From contig NZ_JADBDS010000002.1 in assembly GCF_014873705.1 (NCBI RefSeq), positions 124,001 to 188,000 of the forward strand: DNA of 64,000 bases. Direction: 5' to 3'. This stretch comes from Mycobacterium sp. OAS707. Its GTDB lineage: Bacteria > Actinomycetota > Actinomycetes > Mycobacteriales > Mycobacteriaceae. Shown here in pieces: positions 30,296 through 39,957 of the stretch (position 1 is its first letter; each line of letters begins with the position of its first letter). The position numbers and the translations under genes were made by a program. The notes under the pieces were generated by a model, which saw only the letters and a program-made list of their open reading frames with translations, was not told where the DNA came from and did no database searches.

Positions 30296-31340
30296 GGTGC
30301 GTCCTGTCGCGAACGGCGCCGACCACGTCCTCGACCAGGTCCTCGAGCGTGACCATCGCCGACACCCTGCCGTCGGCGGCGGTGACGACCGCCAGGTGGC
30401 TGTTGTTGCGCCGAAGCAGCGACAACGCGTCGGGCAGCGAGGTCGCGTCGGGCACCTCTGGCAGTGGTCGCACCGCCGTCGGGTCCACCACGGCATCGGG
30501 ATCGCCGACGAGCGCCAGCACGTCCTTGATGTGCACGTAGCCGATGAACCTGCCTGCGGAATCGGCGACCGGGAAGCGCGAGTAACCGGTCTCGGCCAGC
30601 GCGCGCTGGATCGCCGCCACCGTGGGGCCCGACGCGTCGTCGGCCGCCCGCACCGCGTGCACCGCGCTGAGCGGTACCGCCACGTCGCGGACCACTCGGT
30701 TGCGGATCTGCAGTGCCCGCGACAGGCGGTTGTGCTCCTCGGGGTCCAGGAGGCCCTCCGACACCGACTCGGCGATCATCTCGGACAGCTCGACGGTCGA
30801 CACCGTGTTCTCCAGTTCGGTTTTCGCCTCCACCCCGAACATCCGCAGGATCACGTGGGCGCACCAGTCGTACACCGCGATAACGGGCCTGGCCGCGCGC
30901 ACCCACAGCAGGTACGGCGGCACCAGCAGCATGGCCGCGGACTCGGGGCCGGCGATGGCGATGTTCTTCGGCACCATCTCGCCGAGGAGGACGTGTAGCA
31001 CCACGACGATCGTGATCGCGATGACGAACGACACCGTGTGCAGCACGGTGTCTGGAATGCCGAACAAGTGGAACGGCCGCTCGAGCAGATGCGCCACCGC
31101 CGGTTCGCCAACCCGGCCCAGCAGGATCGAACAGATCGTGATGCCGAGCTGCGCGCCGGCCAGCATCAGCGGCAGGTTCTCGCCTGCGCGGATCACCGCG
31201 ACTGCGCTGTGCTTGCCCTGCTCGGCCAGCGTCTCGAGCCGGTCGCGACGGGCCGAGATCAACGCGAACTCCGCGCCGACGAAGAACGCGTTGGCCGCCA
31301 GCAGCACGAAAGTCAGGATGACGCCGAGGAAGTCACCCAT
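30288..31340 (-). CDS. CNNM/CBS-domain membrane protein (Rv1841c type)
   Basis: 350 residues. The N-terminal DUF21/CNNM domain (residues 1-190) has about four membrane segments, [21 protein letters not shown] and [19 protein letters not shown] pair of CBS domains follows (about 200-345: [24 protein letters not shown] and [19 protein letters not shown]). The C-terminal CorC_HlyC domain of the sister gene is missing. The family is linked to magnesium or cobalt homeostasis and, by old annotation, to hemolysin C. It overlaps the gene before it and the gene after it by 8 bases each, so the three are tightly coupled. Confidence 0.9.
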   Translation of the reverse strand: MGDFLGVILTFVLLAANAFFVGAEFALISARRDRLETLAEQGKHSAVAVIRAGENLPLMLAGAQLGITICSILLGRVGEPAVAHLLERPFHLFGIPDTVLHTVSFVIAITIVVVLHVLLGEMVPKNIAIAGPESAAMLLVPPYLLWVRAARPVIAVYDWCAHVILRMFGVEAKTELENTVSTVELSEMIAESVSEGLLDPEEHNRLSRALQIRNRVVRDVAVPLSAVHAVRAADDASGPTVAAIQRALAETGYSRFPVADSAGRFIGYVHIKDVLALVGDPDAVVDPTAVRPLPEVPDATSLPDALSLLRRNNSHLAVVTAADGRVSAMVTLEDLVEDVVGAVRDRTHRV

Positions 31341-32700
31341 CGGTACCCTCCGGCTCGTCTTCGCGCCTGCCCAGTTGTGTCAGCTCGAGCTGGTCGATGC
31401 GCCGCCCGTCCATCCGCACCACGGTGGCCAGCCAGCGCACCGGATCGTCCAGCGGGGCGTCGGGGTCGAACGCGGTCAGCTCGACGGACTCGCCTTCTTC
31501 CGGGATGTGGCCCAGTTCCTGAAGGACCAGACCGCCGATGGTCTCGTACTCGCCCTCAGAGGCCCGGAATCCGGTGGCCGTCGCGACTTCGTCGATGCGC
31601 AACAGACCGGACACCTGCCAGCCCTGACCGGCCTGCACGACGTCGGCCGTCGGTTCGTCGTGCTCGTCGCGGATGTCGCCGACGATCTCCTCGATGACGT
31701 CCTCGACGGTCACCATGCCCGCGGTGCCGCCGTATTCGTCGACTACCAGCGCGGTCTGCAGGCCGTTGGCCCGCAGCTGCGCCATCACGTCGTCGCCGTC
31801 CAGCGTCGACGGCACTCGGGCGACGGGCTGGGCAAGGGTGGCCAACTTGGTCGTTTTGTGCCGTTCCGGCGGGATCTCGAAGACCTGCTTGACGTGGACG
31901 ATGCCGGTGGTCTCGTCGAGATCGCCGTCGACGATCGGGAACCGCGAATACCCGCTGCCGATAGCCGCTTCCACCAGATCGGCGACGGTGTCGTCGACCT
32001 CGAGGGTGACGATCTCCGTACGGGGCGTCATCAGTTCCTCGGCGGTCCGCGAGCCGAACTGCAGCGAGCGGTCGACCAGCGTCGCGGTGACGGGGTCCAA
32101 CGATCCGCGCCGCGCCGAGTTGCGCACCAGCGAAACCAGCTCCTGCGGTGAGCGCGCCGAGCGCAACTCCTCCGCGGGCTCGATGCCGAGCCGACGAAGA
32201 ATCCAGTTCGCGGTTCCGTTGGTCAGGTGGATCAGCGGCGTGAACAGCGCCGAGAACAGCAACTGGGGGCCCGCCACCACGCGCGCCACCGGCAGCGGCT
32301 TGGCCACCGCCAGGTACTGGGCAACCAGCTCGCCGAACACCATCGACACCGACGTCGCAATCAGCAGCGCCAACGCCAGCGCCAGGCCGCCCGACACTTC
32401 GGGCGACAACGACGTCGCCGCGAACACCGGCTCCAGCAGATGCGCGACGAGCGGCTCGGCCAGATAGCCGGTGATCAGTGTGGTGATCGAGATGCCCACC
32501 TGGGCGCCGGAGAGCTGAAACGACAACGTCCGATGGGCCCGCTGCACCAGCTGGTCGCGGCGTCCGCCGCTGCGCGCGTTCGCGTCGACCGTGCTGCGCT
32601 CCAGCGCGGTCAGCGAGAACTCGGCGGAGACGAACACCGCGGTGCCCGCGGTCAGAATCGCGAAGGCCAGCAGGGCAAGCAGGGTGTACACGACGCTCAT
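31333..32700 (-). CDS. CNNM/CBS/CorC_HlyC membrane protein (Rv1842c type)
   Basis: 455 residues. It has the DUF21/CNNM membrane domain ([36 protein letters not shown]), then two CBS domains ([40 protein letters not shown]) and a C-terminal CorC_HlyC domain (about 350-440: [29 protein letters not shown]). It is a probable Mg2+-linked transporter or regulator in the cytoplasmic membrane. The shorter paralog follows with an 8-base overlap. Two tandem CNNM genes that differ in the CorC_HlyC tail may form a heteromer (inference). Confidence 0.9.
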   Translation of the reverse strand: MSVVYTLLALLAFAILTAGTAVFVSAEFSLTALERSTVDANARSGGRRDQLVQRAHRTLSFQLSGAQVGISITTLITGYLAEPLVAHLLEPVFAATSLSPEVSGGLALALALLIATSVSMVFGELVAQYLAVAKPLPVARVVAGPQLLFSALFTPLIHLTNGTANWILRRLGIEPAEELRSARSPQELVSLVRNSARRGSLDPVTATLVDRSLQFGSRTAEELMTPRTEIVTLEVDDTVADLVEAAIGSGYSRFPIVDGDLDETTGIVHVKQVFEIPPERHKTTKLATLAQPVARVPSTLDGDDVMAQLRANGLQTALVVDEYGGTAGMVTVEDVIEEIVGDIRDEHDEPTADVVQAGQGWQVSGLLRIDEVATATGFRASEGEYETIGGLVLQELGHIPEEGESVELTAFDPDAPLDDPVRWLATVVRMDGRRIDQLELTQLGRREDEPEGTDG

Positions 32701-32720
32701 CGCGCTCTCACCCTCGGGTC

Positions 32721-32739
32721 GCCGGGCCGCACGCCCGGC
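32721..32739 (-). terminator. GC hairpin between guaB1 and the CNNM operon
   Basis: GCCGGGC (32721-32727) and GCCCGGC (32733-32739) pair perfectly around CGCAC. There is no U-run. It lies in the 204-base gap after guaB1 and 21 bases before the CNNM start, so it may end guaB1 transcripts or sit in the CNNM leader. I see nothing else clear in this gap. Confidence 0.35.
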
Positions 32740-32904
32740 CGACTAGGGGACGGCTCGGCGTCGGGGGCGCCGCTCGCGGCGGAACCCTCGTCGCTCCGCT
32801 CAGCCCGGAAGCCGACGGCCTCGACGGGTGCCTGCGGCACGGGGTCCCTTTCGCTTGGCTGGCAATGAATTCCCTATGTTAGCCGTCTAGGCCGCCGCAG
32901 GGCC

Positions 32905-34353
<1,449 letters not shown>

Positions 34354-34371
34354 CTAGTGGCTCACCGTCGT

Positions 34372-34437
34372 CCGGCGAGCAGACGCGAAAGTGCCCGAAT
34401 TCGGCCGAAAAAGGGCACTTTTGCGTCTGTTCGGCGA
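34372..34437. terminator. Long hairpin between gnd1 and guaB1
   Basis: AGACGCGAAAGTGCCC (34381-34396) pairs with GGGCACTTTTGCGTCT (34413-34428) over 16 bases with one G-T pair. Outer GGCGA/TCGGCG segments extend it. The loop contains GAATTC and an A-run, which on the minus strand is a T-run inside the loop. It begins 3 bases after the gnd1 stop and precedes the guaB1 promoter, so termination of gnd1 is the simplest role. Similar elements are dispersed in mycobacteria (memory). Confidence 0.65.
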
Positions 34438-34440
34438 AAC

Positions 34441-35904
34441 CTAGGCGGGCACCTCGCTGCGGTCGCCGCTCCACAGGGTGTGGAACCGCGCGTCGCGGTC
34501 GGCGTCGATGCGGCCGTAGGTGTGGGCTCCGAAGAAGTCGCGAAGACCCTGGGTGAGTGCCGCGGGAAGCCGTTCGGTGCGCAGCCCGTCGTAGTACGAC
34601 AGCGCCGACGAGAAGCCGGGGATCGGGATGCCCAGTTCGGTGGCGGTCACCACGACGCGGCGCCAGCTGTCGATCGCGGCCTCGATCGCCTCCCGGAAGT
34701 ACGGGGCGGCGATCAGCGTCGGCAGGTCCGGGTTCTCGTCGAAGGCCTCCGTGATCCTGTTGAGGAACTTCGCCCGGATGATGCAGCCGCCACGCCAGAT
34801 CCTCGCCATGTCACCGGGCGCGATGTTCCAGTCGTACTCGGCGCTGCCTGCCTGAATCTGGTTGAAGCCCTGGGCATAGGCGATGATCTTGGACGCGTAC
34901 AGCGCCTTACTGACATCGTCGATGAATCGTGCTGCGTCGCTGGGCTTCTCGCCGAGATCGCCCGATGCCAGACCGGTCGTGGCCTTGCGCTGGGCCACCG
35001 AGCCTGACAGCGCGCGGGCGAACACCGCCTCGGCGATGCCGGTCACCGGCACCCCGAGGTCCAGCGCCGACTTCACCGTCCAGCGGCCGGTGCCCTTCTG
35101 CTCCGCCTCGTCGAGGATGAGGTCGACGAGCGGCTTTCCTGTCTTGGCGTCGGTCTGCCGCAACACCTCAGCGGTGATCTCGATGAGGAAGCTGTCCAGA
35201 TCGCCGGAGTTCCACTCCGCGAAGATGTCCGCGATCTCGGGGGCGGTCTTGCCCAGACCGTCGCGCAGCAGCTGGTAGGCCTCGCCGATCAACTGCATGT
35301 CCGAGTACTCGATCCCGTTGTGCACCATCTTCACGAAATGCCCGGCGCCGTCGGGGCCGATGTGGGTGCAGCAGGGCACGCCGTCGACGTGGGCGGAGAT
35401 CTCCTCGAGCAACGGGCCCAGCGACTCGTAGGACTCGGCAGGGCCGCCGGGCATGATCGACGGCCCGTTCAGCGCGCCCTCTTCGCCGCCGGAGATGCCC
35501 GCGCCGACGAAGTGCAGGCCACGCTCGCGCATCGCCTTCTCACGGCGGATGGTGTCGGTGTAGAGCGCATTGCCGCCGTCGATGATGATGTCGCCCTCTT
35601 CCATCGCGTCGGCGAGCTCGTTGATGACGGCGTCTGTCGGGTCGCCCGCCTTGACCATGATCAGTACCCGGCGCGGCTTCTCAAGGGCGGCAAGGAATTC
35701 CGGAATCGTCTCGCTGCGAACGAACTTGCCCTCGGAGCCGTGGTCGGCGAGCAACGCATCGGTCTTGGCGACCGACCGGTTGTGCAGTGCCACGGTGTAG
35801 CCGTGCCTGGCGAAGTTGCGTGCAATGTTGGAGCCCATCACGGCAAGACCGGTTACGCCGATCTGAGCGGTTCCGGTCGTGTCAGAGTTAACAGAGTCGC
35901 TCAT
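34441..35904 (-). CDS. gnd1: 6-phosphogluconate dehydrogenase, decarboxylating
   Basis: 487 residues, the long (about 480 residue) form. The N-terminal NADP fold has GVTGLAVMGSNIARNFARHGY. Catalytic-domain segments are ISGGEEGALNGPSIMPGG, HFVKMVHNGIEYSDMQLIGE with the active-site Lys and Asn, and the C-terminal IPIPGFSSALSYYDGLRTERLPA and RIDADRDARFH. It converts 6-phosphogluconate to ribulose 5-phosphate and CO2 in the pentose phosphate pathway. It has a 3' hairpin of its own and no obvious partner gene. The upstream gap has an ordinary leader. Confidence 0.96.
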   Translation of the reverse strand: MSDSVNSDTTGTAQIGVTGLAVMGSNIARNFARHGYTVALHNRSVAKTDALLADHGSEGKFVRSETIPEFLAALEKPRRVLIMVKAGDPTDAVINELADAMEEGDIIIDGGNALYTDTIRREKAMRERGLHFVGAGISGGEEGALNGPSIMPGGPAESYESLGPLLEEISAHVDGVPCCTHIGPDGAGHFVKMVHNGIEYSDMQLIGEAYQLLRDGLGKTAPEIADIFAEWNSGDLDSFLIEITAEVLRQTDAKTGKPLVDLILDEAEQKGTGRWTVKSALDLGVPVTGIAEAVFARALSGSVAQRKATTGLASGDLGEKPSDAARFIDDVSKALYASKIIAYAQGFNQIQAGSAEYDWNIAPGDMARIWRGGCIIRAKFLNRITEAFDENPDLPTLIAAPYFREAIEAAIDSWRRVVVTATELGIPIPGFSSALSYYDGLRTERLPAALTQGLRDFFGAHTYGRIDADRDARFHTLWSGDRSEVPA

Positions 35905-35953
35905 TCAGGCGGCCTTCCGTTCTTTTGTTGTGGTGAGTTACGGCTACTTATCA

Positions 35954-36904
35954 CTACGCGGTGAACAGCCGGTGTAATTCCGTCAGCCAGGGCACGGCCA
36001 GCGCCAGAGTAGGTATCACCAGCACGGCGGCCGCGGCGAGGTAGGCGCTCGCGGCGAGGGCGCGACTGTTCGGCGCTCCGCCGAGTCGGCGGACCCGCAG
36101 CAGGGTCGTCGGACCGCCCGCGGCCAACGCACCCGACGGGGTGCGCCCTGCGGCGCAGGCGACCAGCGCTCGGGCGAGGGGAGTAGGTCCGGCCGCGCGC
36201 ACGGCGGCGTCGTCGGCGAGCATTTCGACGAGCAGGCGCACGGCGTCCAGCGCATTGCCGCTGCGGACGAACCGCGGGAACGCGGCGTGCACCGCGGTGA
36301 ACATTTCCAGAACCAGGTCGTGACGGGCCCGCAGGTGCGCGCGTTCGTGGGTGAGAATCGCGTCAATCTCGCTGTCGGACAAGGATTTCAGTGTTCCCTC
36401 GCTGACCACCACACGGCTGCGCACGCCAGGCAGGCAATAGGCCAGCGGCTGCTTGACATCGAGGATGCGAAGACCGCTGGCCTTGGTACAGACCTGAGGC
36501 GGGTTCGACTCGTGTGACATGTCGAGGAGGTCGACCATCATCCGGTGATGGGCGCGCCTGCGCCGGGTGGCGATGGCAACCTGCACGACGGCGAACGTCA
36601 GCCGGGCCCCGATGACAAGGGTCAGCGCGAAGACGGCGACGAGGGCGCCCCACAGCGGCCAGCCCAGCGCCTCGATCTCACTGGTGACGGTTGCGGTCGG
36701 GCGACCGTCGGGCCCCGGCACGAACAGCCTGCTGGCGATTGCGATTCCGGCGGAGAATGCCGACAACACCGCGGCAAGTGCGATGGACTGCCACAGCACG
36801 ATCGCGGCCCGCGGAGCGCGCTGCGGCCACGACGCCCGCGCCAGCATTGCCGGGACTGGTCCCGACAGGACCAGCGCGACGATGGTGAAGGCCAGCGCGG
36901 ACAC
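35954..36904 (-). CDS. blaR: BlaR-like M56 membrane metalloprotease without sensor domain
   Basis: 316 residues, hydrophobic. About four membrane segments surround the peptidase part: ALAFTIVALVLSGPVPAML at the start, ALVAVFALTLVIGARL, and AASAYLAAAAVLVIPTLALAVPWL at the end. The zinc motif is HERAH (near residue 182, ILTHERAHLRARHD), with EMLADDAAV supplying the later ligand. Unlike staphylococcal BlaR1 there is no C-terminal penicillin-binding sensor. It lies 14 bases after blaI. It is thought to cleave or relieve the BlaI repressor; how it senses a signal is unknown. Confidence 0.88.
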   Translation of the reverse strand: MSALAFTIVALVLSGPVPAMLARASWPQRAPRAAIVLWQSIALAAVLSAFSAGIAIASRLFVPGPDGRPTATVTSEIEALGWPLWGALVAVFALTLVIGARLTFAVVQVAIATRRRRAHHRMMVDLLDMSHESNPPQVCTKASGLRILDVKQPLAYCLPGVRSRVVVSEGTLKSLSDSEIDAILTHERAHLRARHDLVLEMFTAVHAAFPRFVRSGNALDAVRLLVEMLADDAAVRAAGPTPLARALVACAAGRTPSGALAAGGPTTLLRVRRLGGAPNSRALAASAYLAAAAVLVIPTLALAVPWLTELHRLFTA

Positions 36905-36918
36905 GCTGTCAGTATTTC

Positions 36919-37335
36919 TCAGCCGGTGCCCGGATTACCAGCGGGCGGGGATTGACTGTGTTTGCTTTCCAACTCGGCCAGCGCTCTGCGCAGTGCCGCG
37001 GCCTCGTCGGCGCCGACGCGTTCGACGAAGTGCACGAGCGCGGCTTCGCGGCTGCCGGAGTCCGACACCTGGTCGAGAGCGTCGACCATCAGCCCCGCGA
37101 CCAGCTCGTCGCGGCCGTGCATCGGCGCGTATCGATGGGCGCGGTCGTCGCGATGCTGGACGACGAGGTTTTTCTTCGCCAGCCGCTGCAGCACGGTCAT
37201 GATCGTTGTGTAGGCCAGATCGCGTCGAGCCGACAATGCCTCGTGGACCTGGCGCACGGTTTGGGGCTCGCCGGAGGACCACAGATGGTCCATCACAGCG
37301 CGTTCCAGTTCCCCAAGACGCGTCAGTTTTGCCAT
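36919..37335 (-). CDS. blaI: BlaI/MecI-family winged-helix repressor
   Basis: 138 residues. The N-terminal winged helix has LGELERAVMDHLWSSGEPQTVRQV, LAYTTIMTVLQRLAKKNLVVQHRD and RAHRYAPM. The C-terminal helices form the dimer and hold the usual cleavage region. The M. tuberculosis homolog, Rv1846c, represses blaC, its own operon and respiration genes. It is the promoter-proximal gene of blaI-blaR. Candidate operators for autoregulation lie at 37350-37398, just upstream of its start. Confidence 0.94.
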   Translation of the reverse strand: MAKLTRLGELERAVMDHLWSSGEPQTVRQVHEALSARRDLAYTTIMTVLQRLAKKNLVVQHRDDRAHRYAPMHGRDELVAGLMVDALDQVSDSGSREAALVHFVERVGADEAAALRRALAELESKHSQSPPAGNPGTG

Positions 37336-37349
37336 GTTCCGTTCATCTC

Positions 37350-37398
37350 CTACGGGCAGTAGATCCAGGGTACTACGGCGTTACTACGTTGCGTCGTA
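37350..37398. promoter_or_regulatory. Candidate BlaI operators upstream of blaI
   Basis: CTAC-GGGCA-GTAG (37350-37362) and TACTAC-GTTGC-GTCGTA (37382-37398) are dyads of the TAC...GTA type bound by BlaI/MecI repressors. A further TACTAC half-site lies at 37371-37376, 11 bases from the second site. They begin 15 bases before the blaI start codon, as expected for autorepression. Confidence 0.55.
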
Positions 37399-37515
37399 TC
37401 GAACGCGTCAGCACAACGGCGCGGCCTGCCCGCCTTGTTCCGCCAGTGGTCATCAGCATCGCCACCTCGTCTTGTGAGTCGAGTCACAGGCGCTGGCCTC
37501 GCATCACCGCATGAC

Positions 37516-37534
37516 TATAGTAAGGCTAACCTAA
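37516..37534 (+). promoter_or_regulatory. IdeR-type iron box 1
   Basis: TATAGTAAGGCTAACCTAA matches the IdeR/DtxR 19-base consensus at 15 positions, with a perfect right half (GGCTAACCTAA). Its first six bases, TATAGT, also fit a -10 element, so a bound repressor would block the promoter. A GGGAGG ribosome-binding site (37544-37549) and ATG 37555 follow. Confidence 0.75.
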
Positions 37535-37554
37535 CTGAACTTTGGGAGGTTCCC

Positions 37555-38301
37555 ATGTCGGTGCTGATCGACGACCCGCTCATCTCGAGCATGACGATCA
37601 GGCAGACGCTGCCGCTACACGAATCCAGCGGCAGACTGCGCGCGCTCTACCCCGAATGCCCGCGGGTCTACGGCGTCGCCGTGATGGGCGACCTGTCGCG
37701 ACGACGATGGTGGCCGCTGGCCGAGGCGGTGACGGCAGATCGACTGCAGGCGATGTACGACATCGCCGCGGCCGAGACCGACAGCCGGGCGGCCGTGGCC
37801 CAGCAGCTGGCCGCCACGCTCGCGCATGTCGTCGTGGGACGCGTCGTGCCGCTTCTGGTGCTCGAGGGTCGCGCATGGGACACCGGCCTGGAGAACCTCT
37901 GGGTGCACGTGGATTCCGAGGGCGCCATCGATTGGGTCGGCGTGGCCGATCCGCTGCTGCGGGCGATGCCAGACGATCCGGATCTGGCCGGTCCCGGCAT
38001 CGTCGCGTTGCCAAGCGAGGCGGCGCTGACAACGTGGGTCGCACACCGCTGCCACCGCGCACTCGATCCGCTGTTCGCGAGCCTGTACGAGGTGTGCGCC
38101 GGCGCCATGTCCGTCGCGTCGATGTGGCACATCGTCGGCGGCGCGGTCGTCAGCGCGGCCACCCAGGTTCCGCTGCTGGCCGGTTCGAGCGAGTTGACGA
38201 GCATGCGGCGCGCGCAGGCCGTGCTCGACGCGCTGGTCGGCTTCGGCCTGCCGGTGCGCGGCATCAGCAGATCAAGTGCGCGGAAGGCCTTGCTAAATTA
38301 G
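37555..38301 (+). CDS. Iron-regulated protein, distantly FhuF-like
   Basis: 248 residues from ATG 37555 with GGGAGG 5 bases upstream. The middle (LPLLVLEGRAWDTGLENLWVHVDSEGA, in two parts, near residues 100-125) and the C-terminal helices (FASLYEVCAGAMSVASMWHIVGGAVVSA) resemble siderophore-iron reductases of the FhuF type. However, the terminal CC...C cluster that holds their 2Fe-2S centre is absent, so a reductase role is uncertain. The iron box over the promoter suggests repression by iron-loaded IdeR and use in iron uptake or release from siderophores. Its TAG stop overlaps a second iron box belonging to the small RNA downstream. Confidence 0.65.
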   Translation: MSVLIDDPLISSMTIRQTLPLHESSGRLRALYPECPRVYGVAVMGDLSRRRWWPLAEAVTADRLQAMYDIAAAETDSRAAVAQQLAATLAHVVVGRVVPLLVLEGRAWDTGLENLWVHVDSEGAIDWVGVADPLLRAMPDDPDLAGPGIVALPSEAALTTWVAHRCHRALDPLFASLYEVCAGAMSVASMWHIVGGAVVSAATQVPLLAGSSELTSMRRAQAVLDALVGFGLPVRGISRSSARKALLN

Positions 38302-38319
38302 GCAAGCCTTGCCTACTCT
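38290..38319 (+). promoter_or_regulatory. IdeR-type iron box 2 within a small RNA promoter
   Basis: TAGGCAAG-C-CTTGCCTA (38299-38315) is a perfect 8-base dyad within TTAGGCAAGCCTTGCCTAC, an IdeR-box variant. It lies between a -35-like TTGCTA (38290-38295) and a -10-like TACTCT (38314-38319), 18 bases apart. The box overlaps the stop codon of the preceding gene. No protein gene follows on this strand for over 500 bases. Confidence 0.7.
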
Positions 38320-38325
38320 TAGCGA

Positions 38326-38441
38326 GGCTGCCCACCAAAGACCGCACCACCGGACCGCGCCGGAGTCCTGAGGGCTGCAGAGACTCCCGGTCCATTCGAA
38401 GGACGGGCCCCGCGCCATCGGCGTGGGGCCCGTCCGCTTTC
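38326..38441 (+). ncRNA. mrsI: Small RNA, probable MrsI homolog (iron-sparing response)
   Basis: A predicted transcript of about 115 bases starts about 7 bases after the TACTCT -10 and ends at a strong hairpin. The 5' part to 38351 is mostly unpaired and includes CCACCAAAG. A bipartite stem follows: GGACCG/CGGTCC (38352-38357 with 38388-38393) and GGAGTC/GACTCC (38362-38367 with 38382-38387), closing a 14-base loop. The M. tuberculosis iron-responsive small RNA MrsI (ncRv11846) lies between Rv1846c (blaI) and Rv1847 on this strand and is controlled by IdeR; the same two genes bracket this locus. Identity is by position, control and structure, not by sequence comparison. The exact start is an estimate. 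Confidence 0.7.
38401..38440. terminator. Strong terminator of the small RNA (bidirectional)
   Basis: GGACGGGCCCCGCGCC (38401-38416) pairs with GGCGTGGGGCCCGTCC (38420-38435) over 16 bases with one G-U, around loop ATC, followed by GCTTTC. On the other strand it stands just past the rhodanese stop (38447), so it can serve both directions. Confidence 0.85.
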
Positions 38442-38446
38442 ATCGA

Positions 38447-38824
38447 TCACTTGTCGACGGGACCGCCTGCCTCCGCCCAGTCCTTGAACGCACCGAGGTT
38501 GTAGACCTCGCCATAGCCGAGTTCCTTGAGCGCCTTGCCGCTCAGCGCTGCACGTCCTCCGGACGCGCAGTAGACAATCACCGTCTTGTCCTTCGCGAAA
38601 CTCGGGTCGTGGTAAGGCGATTCGGGATCGGCACGGAACTCCAGCATGCCGCGCGTGACGTGCACAGCGCCCGCCACCTTGCCGCTCTGCTCGACTTCCG
38701 GCGCGTCTCGAACGTCGACGACCAGGGCATTGCCCTTCGCGATCAGGTCCTGGGCCTGCTGTGGCGAGATCTTGGGGACGACTTCGTTGGCAGCTGCGAC
38801 GAGGTCTTTCGCGGTTTTGGCCAT
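38447..38824 (-). CDS. Single-domain rhodanese-like protein
   Basis: 125 residues. A rhodanese fold with ALVVDVRDAPEVEQSGKVAG, GAVHVTRGMLEF and the active-site loop VYCASGGRAALSG, whose Cys would carry the persulfide, then GYGEVYNLGAFKDW. It transfers sulfane sulfur to an acceptor such as cyanide or a thiol; the physiological partner is unknown. The open frame extends upstream, but ATG 38824 starts the family homology. It is divergent from the thioesterase gene and ends at the shared terminator. Confidence 0.88.
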   Translation of the reverse strand: MAKTAKDLVAAANEVVPKISPQQAQDLIAKGNALVVDVRDAPEVEQSGKVAGAVHVTRGMLEFRADPESPYHDPSFAKDKTVIVYCASGGRAALSGKALKELGYGEVYNLGAFKDWAEAGGPVDK

Positions 38825-38885
38825 GCCCGACGATAGCCCCGGCCCGCTCGCATCGAAGTCGTCTGCGCCGTGTAGACAAAACCAC

Positions 38886-39290
38886 GTGACGACCGACGTA
38901 GCCGGCCAGCTGGGCCAGGGATTTGACAATGAGCTCGGGCTGGAATACCTCGAGCTCACGCCCGATGGGGGCCGGGCGCGACTGGAGATCAAGGACAAGC
39001 TGTTGCAGATGGCCGGAATCGTGCACGGCGGCGTGTACTGCGCCGTGATCGAGAGCGTGGCCAGCGTGTCCGGCGCCGTCTGGCTGGCCGAACACGGCGG
39101 CGGCACAGTCGTCGGCGTCAACAACAACACCGACTTCCTGCGCGCGATCTCGTCGGGGACCGTGACAGCGCAGTCGACCCCGATCCATCGGGGCCGCCGC
39201 CAGCAGCTGTGGCTGGTCACGATCAGCGACGACGATGACCGCGTCATCGCCCGCGGCCAGGTGCGGCTCCAGAACCTCCCCGCGGAGTAA
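38886..39290 (+). CDS. Hotdog-fold thioesterase (PaaI/YbgC-like, Rv1847 type)
   Basis: 134 residues from GTG 38886. The hotdog signature is MAGIVHGGVYCAVIESVASVSG, with Glu in the helix as the probable catalytic residue, then GVNNNTDFLRAI. It hydrolyses an acyl-CoA, probably aromatic or medium-chain, but this is not determined. It lies between the rhodanese gene and urease, as Rv1847 does in M. tuberculosis. TAGACA 7 bases before the GTG is a weak -10 that would make it leaderless. Confidence 0.85.
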   Translation: MTTDVAGQLGQGFDNELGLEYLELTPDGGRARLEIKDKLLQMAGIVHGGVYCAVIESVASVSGAVWLAEHGGGTVVGVNNNTDFLRAISSGTVTAQSTPIHRGRRQQLWLVTISDDDDRVIARGQVRLQNLPAE

Positions 39291-39343
39291 CCCGATCTCG
39301 CGTGCGCTGCTGACTGCCGCGCTCCGTGGCAATATCGCGCACT

Positions 39344-39646
39344 ATGCGTTTGACCCCGCATGAGCAGGACCGGCTGCTCATCTCCTATGCCGCGGAGCTA
39401 GCCCGCCGCAGGCAGGCCCGCGGCCTGCAGCTGAACCACCCCGAGGCGGTCGCCGTGATCACCGACCACCTGCTCGAGGGCGCCCGCGACGGGCGCACCG
39501 TGGCGGAGTTGATGGTCAGCGGCCGCGAGGTGCTCTCCCGCGACCAGGTGATGGAGGGCGTGCCCGAGATGCTCTACGACGTCCAGGTGGAAGCCACGTT
39601 TCCTGACGGCACCAAGCTCGTCACCGTGCACCGGCCGATCCCGTGA
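39344..39646 (+). CDS. ureA: Urease gamma subunit
   Basis: 100 residues, the standard length. [20 protein letters not shown] at the start, [21 protein letters not shown] and [18 protein letters not shown] are conserved in all UreA proteins. It is the first gene of ureABCFGD. The stop overlaps the GTG of ureB by 4 bases. Expected control is by nitrogen through GlnR, but I could not pick out a clear site in the 53 bases upstream. Confidence 0.96.
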   Translation: MRLTPHEQDRLLISYAAELARRRQARGLQLNHPEAVAVITDHLLEGARDGRTVAELMVSGREVLSRDQVMEGVPEMLYDVQVEATFPDGTKLVTVHRPIP

Positions 39647-39957
39647 AGCCGGGCGAAATCCTGCACGGCGACGGCCATATCGAGATCAACGCCGGAGCGG
39701 TGCGGTTGACCCTCGATGTGGTGAACTCCGGCGACCGCCCCGTTCAGGTCGGCAGCCACGTGCACCTGCCGCAGGCCAACGCCGCGCTGCAGTTCGACCG
39801 CGACGCTGCGTACGGTCATCGGCTTGACATCCCAGCCGGTACCGCTGTTCGATTCGAACCCGGTGTGGCGCAACAGGTTTCGACCGTTCCATTGCGCGGC
39901 TCGCGCGAGGTGTACGGGCTGACGCTGAATCCTCCCGGTCGATTGGACGCCTCATGA
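39643..39957 (+). CDS. ureB: Urease beta subunit
   Basis: 104 residues from GTG 39643. It has the UreB pattern [53 protein letters not shown] and REVYGLTLN. It forms the (UreABC)3 assembly with its neighbours. It overlaps ureA and ureC by 4 bases each, favouring equal synthesis of subunits. It is not fused to UreA, unlike in Helicobacter. Confidence 0.96.
   Translation: MKPGEILHGDGHIEINAGAVRLTLDVVNSGDRPVQVGSHVHLPQANAALQFDRDAAYGHRLDIPAGTAVRFEPGVAQQVSTVPLRGSREVYGLTLNPPGRLDAS

Noticed and set aside
30622..32151. Open frame of 509 codons on the plus strand across the two CNNM genes
   Set aside because: It spans two real minus-strand genes and their overlap and has no domain pattern.
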